From: Actinomycetota bacterium
GTDB taxonomy: Bacteria > Actinomycetota > Actinomycetes > S36-B12
Reading direction: 5' to 3'
Length of the DNA: 13,745 nucleotides
Assembly (NCBI GenBank): GCA_026392575.1
Contig: JAPLBU010000032.1
Location: 1-13,745, forward strand
Shown in pieces: positions 1 through 6,056 of the stretch. The notes beneath the pieces are model-generated. The model was not told the DNA's origin, made no database searches, and was given only the letters and a program-made list of their open reading frames with translations. A program made the translations under genes and the position numbers. Position 1 is the first letter of the stretch. Each line of letters opens with the position of its first letter.

Positions 1-2
1 TC

Positions 3-389
3 CAGCGAGGCCGAAACCTCACAGGTCAGGTGTCAACCAAACTCTGGGCAGACCCCCTCTCGTACCTGGGGCTTGTCGGGGAGATGACTGGCAAGGACCC
101 AGACGACCACGCACTCGGGGCCGCGGCGCGCGCCGGTGCGGACATCCTGCTGACCCATAACTTGCCTGACTTTCCGACCGACGACCTGGGCGAGCAATGC
201 ACAGCAATGACGCCCGCTCACCTGTTCGCCGAACTGTCTCGCCTCTATCCGGAGGACCTGGCCGCGGTGGTGCGCCGCAGCGCAGCCGCCTTGACACGCC
301 CGCCGATGACCGCGTTCGACGTTCTCGACAAACTCGCTGAGATCGGTCTCGGCGACATGGCCGAACGCATACGCCCCCACATCGAGTGA
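3..389 (+). CDS. PIN-domain ribonuclease toxin, VapC50-like (C-terminal part, runs off left edge)
   Basis: The frame is open to the left edge, so the GTG at 30 is probably internal and the N-terminal half of the PIN fold lies outside the window. What is visible is the second half of a PIN nuclease: an acidic DPDDH stretch followed by the ADILLTHNLPDFP block, which is the last conserved strand and acidic patch of PIN_3-type toxins. A helical tail of about 65 residues follows and contains an RRSAAALTRPPMTAFDVLD segment, a layout typical of VapC50-type proteins rather than the shorter classical VapC. Such toxins cleave RNA and are usually preceded by an excisionase-like DNA-binding antitoxin, which would lie to the left. 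The HTH gene at 464-703 is on the opposite strand and is not the obvious partner. Assignment is from motif and architecture only. Confidence 0.75.
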   Translation, partial: QRGRNLTGQVSTKLWADPLSYLGLVGEMTGKDPDDHALGAAARAGADILLTHNLPDFPTDDLGEQCTAMTPAHLFAELSRLYPEDLAAVVRRSAAALTRPPMTAFDVLDKLAEIGLGDMAERIRPHIE

Positions 390-463
390 GTCCGCTCGGT
401 CCCCCTTGAGCGCTATCCACCAGTCGGCCCCTTGGGCATCGGGACGCGGAGACATCGGCGAGT

Positions 464-703
464 TCACCGGTAACCCCGTTCGTCGAAGCTGTGGACGAAC
501 GACTCGATGTCGGCGGTTGTGTACCGAACGAGCCGGCCGATGCGACGGCACGGCAGGTCGCCGCTCAGCGTGAGCTGGCGCACGAGCGTCGTGGAGACCG
601 CGAGAGCTTGCGCGACCTCCTCGGCAGTGAACAGGAAGCGCTCGAGCGACGGAGCAGGGGCGACGTTGATCGCTGCGTCGCCCGCAGCCTGCGCGCTCAC
701 CAC
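464..703 (-). CDS. Excisionase-family helix-turn-helix protein
   Basis: A 79-aa protein. Residues about 25-72 form a MerR/excisionase type winged HTH (HTH_17): FTAEEVAQALAVSTTLVRQL is the helix-turn-helix, then a PCRRIGRLVRYTTADIESF wing and helix. The frame is open well upstream (to 892), but that part is the antisense-type shadow of the relaxase tail. I chose the tandem GTG at 703 or 700, because the GTG at 700 overlaps the relaxase TGA as GTGA, giving translational coupling. The gene is the last of the relaxase transcription unit. In integrative elements such a protein is usually the excision directionality factor and is followed by a tyrosine integrase. Here no integrase follows: the next gene, on the plus strand, is the PIN toxin. 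It could also be a simple repressor of the relaxase unit. Confidence 0.75.
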   Translation of the reverse strand: MVSAQAAGDAAINVAPAPSLERFLFTAEEVAQALAVSTTLVRQLTLSGDLPCRRIGRLVRYTTADIESFVHSFDERGYR

Positions 704-3700
704 GACATCCCCATCCCGCCCGACGACATCGCCTGGTGCGGAGGCTCCCAGTGAGGTGCCATCGCGCGAGTGGGTGAGTCGACGCGCTCGGGCCTGCCGA
801 CCAGGTGGCGGGCCACGCGGTCGAGGACCTCGTCGTCGAGCTGGCCCGGTGGCCACTGCACGGACTTGCTCAGCTCGGAGTCGGTGAGCCACTCGCGAGC
901 ATCGGCAACGAACACGGTGCGGTCTCGTCCCCGAGTGGCACTGACATACAGGCTGGCGAGGTCCTTGTTGCGGTCGAGCGACGCGACGTGGACGGCGCTC
1001 GTCTGGCCTTGCACCTTGTGGGTGGTGCCGGCGTACCCGTAGTCCAGGTGCGCGAACAGCGTGCGCGGCGTCAGGCTGCGAGTGCGGCCATCGTCGAACG
1101 CGATCTGGATGCGGTCGCGGCCGGCCTCGGTGACGCTGACGCGCTCCCCACGAACGAGGCCGTCGCCGCGCCCGGACGCCTTCATCGGGGTCACAACCCG
1201 AAGCACCGTGCCGGCGCCGAGCTCGCGATCCCCCGTGCGCGTGCGGTACCGGGTCACCGTGCTCGCGTCGACGTGACCGTCGGCCACGAGCCGTGCATGG
1301 ATGCGGGCGTTGAGGTCGTCGACCTCGACGTTGGTGACGGCGTCACAGGTGACCTGCCGAGGTCCGTGCTCGGCGATCGCGTCGACGACCGTGGCAGCAA
1401 CAGCGTCGAGCTTGTGCTCGCGGTTCCGCGCGACCAGGACGGCATCGTCGTCCAGCAGGGCAGTCCAGGCAGTGTCGACGTCGCGGGCGTGCAGTGCCCG
1501 GGCGATCTGGCGCCCGGACTCGGTGCGCTGCCGACGGTTCTCGGTGAGCCGCACGACCCGCTCGGGATGCGCCGCGCACAGGACGTTGAAGGCGTCGCCC
1601 GCACCCACCGCGCGCAGCTGCCGGTCATCGCCCTGAAGAACCAGTCGCTTGTGCGAGGCGGCGCACCAGTCAGCAATGCGCGCCAGGGACTTCACGTCGA
1701 CCATGGACGCCTCGTCCACCACGACGACGGTTCCTTTGATCGCCTGACCGGCATCAATCCGGGCGATCAACTCCGAGACGTTCATCCAAGGCGCCCCCGA
1801 GGCATCGCCAGCCGTCGAAGCAGCGAGAGTGGCGGTCGAGGTGACCAGGATCCCCCCGACACCGGGTCTCCGATCGGTACTCAACGCCGTGTGAGCGGCC
1901 GCCAAGACCGTCGTCTTGCCTGAACCTGCGACTCCGGAGACCAAAGTGATGCGGTCGCGGCCATCGACGATCGCGATGACGGCATCGACCTGTTCGTCAC
2001 TCGCTCTCCACCCGTTCGCCGCCTGTGCCCGGTTGATCCCGACAGCCGTGCGGTAGCTCCACTTCACCGGGTCCGCGTTCAGACCATCCGCGAATACGGC
2101 CATCAGGCGCTCCTCGGCAGACAAGGCCGCGCGGGAGACCCACCGCTGACCGCCGCTGCGCATGCCGGTGTCGTGGGACTCGTGCCCACGCACGAAGCCC
2201 TGGTCGACGACGAGGCGAGTGATCCGCAGCCGCTCCTCGTCAGGAAGTCGGCAGCCGGCGAGGTCAACCAGGGCACGGATGCGAGCAAGGCTGGCAGTCG
2301 ACTCGTACTCGCACACCGCTCCCGTCACGAACCCCACCCACTCGTCGTCGGTCCACTCGCCCGGCTGAGGGACAGGCGCGTTGACGTCGGCTCGCTCCGC
2401 GTCCAGGTCGAACCACAGGTGTGAAGCCCGCGCCACTATGGCCTCCCGCAACTGGCCCCACGTCGGCTGCGCGACCGCCTTCGCCCCGGTCGCGCGCGAC
2501 TTGGCGGCCCGGTCGCGCCGCGCGATCCCCCTCGCATCGCGCGGCTGGTCGTCACCGTCCTGCCCCAGCTCGGTGATGACGGCCCAGTGAGCGCGGCTGA
2601 AGGCAGCGAGTGTGTTGTCGGAGAACCCGCCGACCTCCCACTGCCGAGTCGCCACGTTGAACCAGGCACCGGGGATCAGCCCGCGTTGCATGGCCTCGTC
2701 GATGACGAACGCCTGGCCCCAAGCAGCGAAGCGGGGCGCGTTGATCACCAGTTCCCGCCCGCCGTCGGCCATCGTCCGCACCAGCCCGTCCCGGCCGACC
2801 AGTTGGTTGGGCAGGGTGCAGTGCACGTGCAGGTGCGGGTCACCGGCGCGCGAGGAGATCTCCGTCGCGATGAACCCGGCCCACCCATCGGCCGGCATCA
2901 CTTGCACGTCCTGCCCATCGCCCCGGTGACCGGTCGAGCAGAACCCGGCCTCGGCCATCAGCCGCTCGAGGGCTCGGGTGGCAGCGGTCTCCATCACGTC
3001 GAGCCACTCCCCGGACAGCGACTCCGGCCCCGAGAGGGCGTACACCGAGAACGACTTCGGCAGCGTCAGGGTGAGCTCGTAGCCGGCGTTGCCAACTGGC
3101 TCTCTCCGTGACGCAGCAGCCGCCAGCTCGCACCACACCTGCTCGCCGAGTTCGACGTCCGTCAGGTCACCGATTCCGTCGGGTGAGGTGAACAGATCCA
3201 TCGCCGGTTGCGGCCGCCTGCTGCCCACCGGCACGGGCGCCTCGCTCGCCGCCCGGAGGTACGAGCCGAGCGCACGATGCAGCTCGTCGGAGGTCACGCC
3301 CATCCCACGTCGCTCCAGGACGCGTAGCGCACCCGCAGCCGTCAGGAACGACACCGACCTATCCCGGGCCCCCGAACGGTCCACGGTGCGCCACCAGTCG
3401 CGAGCGTCGCGCGACGTGAACACCGCTGCTTCGGCATCCGCCACATCGATGACGTGAGCCGTCAAGGCGGACAGCACCAGGGCTCGGATCGGCTCGGCCG
3501 GCACTCGCGCCAAGCGCGACCGCTGGGTCTTCACTCCGTGCGTCAGGTGGCTGCCGCTGAATGCCTCCTCGATCGTCACCAGGTCCGCCGCCGACCTGAC
3601 GAGTTCATCCGGTCGGAAACTGAGGAGCTGCGCCGTCGCGCCCCCACCGACGAACCGCACCCGGCGCACGTCCTCCGCACCGACCCCCGCGCGGTAGGCG

Positions 3701-3804
3701 ACCTGTCGGTTCGCCACCCCGGTAGTGCCGGTGACCCGGTACCAGACCTGGCCCATTCCCGACGCCGTGTGAGCGATCGTCGTGACCTTGGCGTGGGCGG
3801 TCAT
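697..3804 (-). CDS. MobF/TrwC-type conjugative relaxase fused to RecD-like helicase
   Basis: A 1035-aa protein that would nick oriT, bind the 5' end covalently and unwind the transferred strand. Candidate nucleophile tyrosines are Y22 and Y37. The fold-specific LTLTLPKSFSVYAL stretch precedes the metal-binding histidine triad DPHLHVH (H324, H326, H328). The helicase half has Walker A GVAGSGKTT (G624-T632), Walker B VVVDEASMVD (D697, E698), a QGDDRQLRAVGAGDAF motif III, and C-terminal TTHKVQGQT and YVSATRGRD motifs. The ATG at 3804 (start MTAHAKVTTIAH) fits the family N-terminus; the frame is open to 4095, but those codons are A-rich and low in GC3. The stop overlaps the following HTH gene. 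The length is on the short side for TrwC-like proteins. No type IV secretion or coupling protein is seen, so the element is probably mobilisable rather than self-transmissible. Confidence 0.92.
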   Translation of the reverse strand: MTAHAKVTTIAHTASGMGQVWYRVTGTTGVANRQVAYRAGVGAEDVRRVRFVGGGATAQLLSFRPDELVRSAADLVTIEEAFSGSHLTHGVKTQRSRLARVPAEPIRALVLSALTAHVIDVADAEAAVFTSRDARDWWRTVDRSGARDRSVSFLTAAGALRVLERRGMGVTSDELHRALGSYLRAASEAPVPVGSRRPQPAMDLFTSPDGIGDLTDVELGEQVWCELAAAASRREPVGNAGYELTLTLPKSFSVYALSGPESLSGEWLDVMETAATRALERLMAEAGFCSTGHRGDGQDVQVMPADGWAGFIATEISSRAGDPHLHVHCTLPNQLVGRDGLVRTMADGGRELVINAPRFAAWGQAFVIDEAMQRGLIPGAWFNVATRQWEVGGFSDNTLAAFSRAHWAVITELGQDGDDQPRDARGIARRDRAAKSRATGAKAVAQPTWGQLREAIVARASHLWFDLDAERADVNAPVPQPGEWTDDEWVGFVTGAVCEYESTASLARIRALVDLAGCRLPDEERLRITRLVVDQGFVRGHESHDTGMRSGGQRWVSRAALSAEERLMAVFADGLNADPVKWSYRTAVGINRAQAANGWRASDEQVDAVIAIVDGRDRITLVSGVAGSGKTTVLAAAHTALSTDRRPGVGGILVTSTATLAASTAGDASGAPWMNVSELIARIDAGQAIKGTVVVVDEASMVDVKSLARIADWCAASHKRLVLQGDDRQLRAVGAGDAFNVLCAAHPERVVRLTENRRQRTESGRQIARALHARDVDTAWTALLDDDAVLVARNREHKLDAVAATVVDAIAEHGPRQVTCDAVTNVEVDDLNARIHARLVADGHVDASTVTRYRTRTGDRELGAGTVLRVVTPMKASGRGDGLVRGERVSVTEAGRDRIQIAFDDGRTRSLTPRTLFAHLDYGYAGTTHKVQGQTSAVHVASLDRNKDLASLYVSATRGRDRTVFVADAREWLTDSELSKSVQWPPGQLDDEVLDRVARHLVGRPERVDSPTRAMAPHWEPPHQAMSSGGMGMSW

Positions 3805-4040
3805 CGGGACCACCGAGAATCCGGATTCCAAGCCGGATGTGAATTCTGCTCGTGGTTCGTTGCCTTGGATTCGTTTCGGTCGTCGTGTGCTTCCTGCTTG
3901 GATTCGTGGCTTCTTGTCGTGCTCTGTCTTGTGCATTCTTCGTGGTTCGTCGTGCTTGTCATGGTTGTCATGTGATCGTTCGTCTCGTCGATTGATGCTG
4001 ACGTTCGTCGTCCCATGCCCGCCGCCGCTCCGGTCGTCAT
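3801..4040 (-). CDS. Possible small hydrophilic leader ORF coupled to relaxase (ATGA overlap)
   Basis: A 79-codon ORF whose TGA overlaps the relaxase ATG as ATGA. An ATG at 4040 has a good GGGGAG ribosome binding site five to six bases upstream. The product would be extremely polar, rich in Thr, Ser, Asn, His, Glu and Arg, with no hydrophobic core and no family I recognise. Against it, many codons end in A (ACA, AGA, GAA), unlike every other gene here, and the other two frames of the same strand are also open, which is expected of sequence poor in T. It may be a translated leader that couples ribosomes into the relaxase, or simply the by-product of a non-coding, A-rich oriT-proximal tract. 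Confidence 0.35.
   Translation of the reverse strand: MTTGAAAGMGRRTSASIDETNDHMTTMTSTTNHEECTRQSTTRSHESKQEAHDDRNESKATNHEQNSHPAWNPDSRWSR
3841..3960. repeat. Strand-asymmetric tract with 11-bp direct repeats upstream of relaxase (candidate oriT/control region)
   Basis: By my count this 120-bp stretch of the plus strand holds 52 T but only 5 A, so the relaxase-sense strand is A-rich and almost without T. Two 11-bp words recur exactly: CTTGGATTCGT at 3864-3874 and 3897-3907, and TCGTGGTTCGT at 3850-3860 and 3940-3950. TTGTCATG is also repeated in tandem at about 3956-3971. The tract lies just 5' of the relaxase, where oriT usually sits, and its sense RNA would be nearly unstructured. No nic site can be assigned by eye. 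Confidence 0.45.
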
Positions 4041-4090
4041 GCCCACTCCCCACCGCCCAGGCCGCCCGAAGCCGGCCGCGAAATTGCTCT

Positions 4091-4126
4091 GTCACTCGGT
4101 TAACGCGATCGCCCGCTCCGAGTCAC
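4091..4126. repeat. Imperfect inverted repeat (candidate relaxase binding site)
   Basis: GTCACTCGG at 4091-4099 faces CCGAGTCAC at 4118-4126, matching at 8 of 9 positions across an 18-bp spacer that contains GCGATCGC. Part of the left arm recurs as a direct repeat at about 4153 (GTCACTCTGTTCAACG against GTCACTCGGTTAACG). Inverted repeats of this size are common near oriT nic sites of MobF systems, but no nic consensus was recognised. Confidence 0.35.
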
Positions 4127-4164
4127 GCAAGTTGTGCGCCGGAAGGAAACGCCGTCACTCTGTT

Positions 4165-4273
4165 CAACGACGTCACCGCCTCGGTGCCTCGCATTCGCCC
4201 ACCGCGACCGAGGAGCGCGAGCCCGCCGCGGGCTCCCACCCCCTACAACGGTGTCGCCCCCCCGGTGCCTCGC
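4165..4273. repeat. Pair of 28-bp imperfect direct repeats flanking a hairpin
   Basis: Copies at 4165-4192 and 4246-4273 agree at 23 of 28 positions. Both begin CAACG and end in an exact 11-mer CGGTGCCTCGC (followed by AT in both). The spacing is 81 bp. Between them GAGCCCGC (4219-4226) and GCGGGCTC (4228-4235) form an 8-bp inverted repeat around a single base. The copies differ by scattered substitutions, which suggests a conserved binding word rather than a recent duplication. Iteron-like or regulator-binding sites are possible. Confidence 0.5.
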
Positions 4274-4443
4274 ATATGTGGGCGTGTCCGACCGCCGTGG
4301 CACACTGAAGGTGCTCAAGAAGGTGGCCTCAAGCCCTCCGGCCGGCCACCTGCCAACCGCCCAGCTCGATCGCGACGGTGGCCCCGGAGGAAGAGCTGCC
4401 CGCCCGGGAACCCGGATGGGAAGGCCGAGCCAAGAAGCACGAC

Positions 4444-4590
4444 ATGAGCGAACGACTCGTCTTCGACCTCAGCGGAATCAACTGGGATGACGAGGAATCC
4501 ATCAGGCGGGCGACACGCCAGATCTGGGAGTTCACCGTCGCGACCTGGCAGAAGGCGGAGCCGCTTGAACCGCCCGCGTCAAGCGGCTAG
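4444..4590 (+). CDS. Small hypothetical protein (48 aa)
   Basis: Starts MSERLVFDLSGINWDDEES and continues with a basic, probably helical segment (IRRATRQIWEFTVATWQKA) and a Pro-rich tail. The amino-acid composition looks like a real small actinobacterial protein: ordered acidic then basic/aromatic helix, with GC-rich third positions. The frame is open upstream to 4378, but the ATG at 4444 gives the cleanest protein; its ribosome binding site is weak (AAGAAG), so the start is uncertain. It converges on the HNH gene, and the two 3' ends overlap by 12 bases. I do not recognise a family. A DNA-mimic or accessory role would be pure guesswork. Confidence 0.5.
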   Translation: MSERLVFDLSGINWDDEESIRRATRQIWEFTVATWQKAEPLEPPASSG

Positions 4591-5475
4591 CGGGTCTCCC
4601 TTGAAGACTTCCTGACGGTGCCAGGTGACGTGAACCGGAGCCGGAAGGGCGGTTCCGGGCCGCGGGCGGAGCTCGCGTCCGTGCAGTTCGTAAATGGCGC
4701 GACCGACCTCACTGACAGCCGAGAAGGAGGTGGAGACGACGACGGTTCCGGGGTCAAGCAGACCGATCGCGCCACGATCCAAGAGCTTGTGATGGAGCGA
4801 GCAGAGCGCCAATCCATTGTCGAGATCGTCCGGTCCATCGAAGTTGAACCAGCGGATGTGGGCAGCCTCGATGCCGACTGGCGCGCCCCCGAGGGATCCG
4901 TCGTAGCCGCAGAAGGCACAAGAACGATCCCATGCCGCAACGATCTGACGGCGCCAGTTGGCGTCCCGTTTACGCAGGGCGATGACGGCTGCTGCAGCCG
5001 TCGGGGACGAGAACACCAGGTCGGGGTCCAGTCCGACCGCGACGAGGACGTCGGGGGCAATCGTCAGGGGGAACTGGCCTTCCACGAGTGCCCTCGCGAC
5101 CGCGTGAACGGTGTCAGGCGACCGGAGCAGTTCGTCCTCGATGTCCGCTGTGAAGTGGCCTTCGATTGGCTCGGAGTTCAGAGGGCCGACGTTGTCATTG
5201 GGCACGTCCCTCGTTAGCTGCCACACGCCGTCACTCCGCAAACGAGTGAACGGATACGCGGCCGACGATGCACCCGTCGTGGACGAGGTCCCGAACTCAG
5301 CAAGCAGACCACCAAGGCGATCCTCGACGACCGACCAGGGCATCGAGGACGAGCCGGACGCCGACAATTGACCCAGCGCGAGAAGCACCAGCAGCGGTTT
5401 GTGGGGTGCTCGTTTGCCCTCACCCTGGTACTGGCGGAGCGCCGTCAACCGCTCGACGACGCTCCCCTCGTTCAC
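4579..5475 (-). CDS. SBD-HNH endonuclease recognising phosphorothioate DNA (type IV restriction, ScoMcrA-like)
   Basis: A 298-aa two-domain enzyme. Residues about 1-160 are a sulfur-binding domain: the APHKPLLVLLALG hallmark (H25, K26, P27) and the YPFTRLRSDGVW loop (Y74-P75-F76), which in the characterised ScoMcrA/SprMcrA domains forms the cavity for the DNA sulfur atom. Residues 183-245 are an HNH nuclease with C186/C189 and C225/H228 as probable zinc ligands and H206, N220 and H229 as the catalytic signature (EAAHIRW, DDLDNGLALCSLHHKLLDRG). By family knowledge it cuts DNA carrying phosphorothioate modification and so restricts incoming DNA from dnd-type hosts. GTG at 5475 is chosen because it gives the usual spacing to HKP; an AAGG lies immediately upstream, which is tighter than ideal. 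It is transcribed divergently from the Nudix/helicase operon. No dnd or ssp modification genes are visible, as expected for a stand-alone type IV enzyme. Confidence 0.88.
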   Translation of the reverse strand: MNEGSVVERLTALRQYQGEGKRAPHKPLLVLLALGQLSASGSSSMPWSVVEDRLGGLLAEFGTSSTTGASSAAYPFTRLRSDGVWQLTRDVPNDNVGPLNSEPIEGHFTADIEDELLRSPDTVHAVARALVEGQFPLTIAPDVLVAVGLDPDLVFSSPTAAAAVIALRKRDANWRRQIVAAWDRSCAFCGYDGSLGGAPVGIEAAHIRWFNFDGPDDLDNGLALCSLHHKLLDRGAIGLLDPGTVVVSTSFSAVSEVGRAIYELHGRELRPRPGTALPAPVHVTWHRQEVFKGDPLAA

Positions 5476-5660
5476 CCTTCGACCCTAGCCGTCGGGGGGT
5501 TCGAGGACCATCAGTACGTGGGGAGGAATCGTCAATCACCGAACCATCGGCGCGAGCCAACCCGTCGCCCCCCGCGTCGAATCAAGAGCACATGCTGCAG
5601 GTTGATGATCGCGGTCGTCGTGCCGCCTCGCACTAAGCTTGCTGCACCGAAGGGGGACTC
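5476..5660. promoter_or_regulatory. Divergent promoter region between HNH gene and Nudix/helicase operon
   Basis: A 185-bp gap that must drive both the restriction gene (leftward) and the Nudix/helicase operon (rightward). A TAnnnT-type -10 candidate, TAAGCT, lies at 5634-5639, followed by the ribosome binding site GAAGGGGGACTC directly before the Nudix GTG. No convincing -35 box or operator palindrome was found, so promoter positions are tentative. Confidence 0.35.
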
Positions 5661-6056
5661 GTGCCGAAGCGGATTCACGTGGTTGGGGCGGTCATCACAA
5701 GGGATGGGCTTGTGATGTGCGCGCAACGGGGTGACGACGGCAACCTGCCCGGACTGTGGGAGTTCCCCGGCGGCAAGATCGAACCGGGTGAGTCGAAGCA
5801 GGCCGCTCTGATGCGTGAGATCACCGAAGAGCTCGGATGCACCGTCGAGGTTGGGCGCGAGGTGACTACGACGACGCACGAGTATGAGTTCGGCGAAGTC
5901 ACCCTCACCACTTTCTACTGTCGTCTCGTGGCGGGCACACCGAAGCTGACAGAGCACGCATCCATCAAGTGGCTGCGGCCAGACGAGCTGGAGTCCATCC
6001 CCTGGGCTCCCGCCGACATTCCAGCCATCGCGTTGATCCGGGCGGATCTCATCTGA
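5661..6056 (+). CDS. MutT-like Nudix hydrolase ((d)NTP pyrophosphohydrolase)
   Basis: A 131-aa protein with a complete Nudix box G-x5-E-x7-REUxEExGU at residues 38-60 (GGKIEPGESK...REITEELGC), with E53, E56 and E57 as metal ligands. The upstream LWEFPGGK stretch is typical of MutT/CTP-pyrophosphohydrolase-like members, which hydrolyse nucleoside triphosphates to monophosphates plus pyrophosphate. GTG at 5661 has a strong AGGGGG ribosome binding site. The stop overlaps the helicase start as TGATG, so the two are almost certainly made together. In ordinary chromosomes MutT-like genes are stand-alone housekeeping genes; tight coupling to a nuclease-helicase suggests a role in that system, for example hydrolysing a modified nucleotide or a signal nucleotide. 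Substrate is unknown. Confidence 0.93.
   Translation: MPKRIHVVGAVITRDGLVMCAQRGDDGNLPGLWEFPGGKIEPGESKQAALMREITEELGCTVEVGREVTTTTHEYEFGEVTLTTFYCRLVAGTPKLTEHASIKWLRPDELESIPWAPADIPAIALIRADLI

Larger units (their letters stand above)
4041..4443. other. Non-coding region between relaxase unit and small ORF
   Basis: About 400 bp without a convincing gene. It holds the imperfect inverted repeat at 4091-4126, the 28-bp imperfect direct repeat at 4165-4192 and 4246-4273, and a GC-rich hairpin between them at 4219-4235. Together with the asymmetric tract at 3841-3960 this looks like a replication, transfer or regulatory region of the mobile element. Confidence 0.5.

Noticed and set aside
704..892. N-terminal extension of the HTH gene
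   Set aside because: It only shadows the relaxase C-terminus; the GTG overlapping the relaxase stop is a better start.
805..1923. Long plus-strand ORF of 372 codons
   Set aside because: It is antisense to the relaxase helicase domain and has no recognisable domain; the minus frame has all the helicase motifs.
3805..4095. N-terminal extension of the relaxase frame to 4095
   Set aside because: The added residues are low-complexity, A-rich codons and do not resemble TrwC N-termini; the ATG at 3804 gives the normal start.
4100..4318. Minus-strand ORF with a repeated ARHRGGD peptide
   Set aside because: The peptide repeat is explained by an 81-bp spaced DNA repeat, the start is TTG without a ribosome binding site, and composition is not protein-like.
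5969..6055. Upstream extension of the helicase ORF
   Set aside because: These codons are the shifted reading of the Nudix gene; TGATG at 6054-6058 is the natural start.
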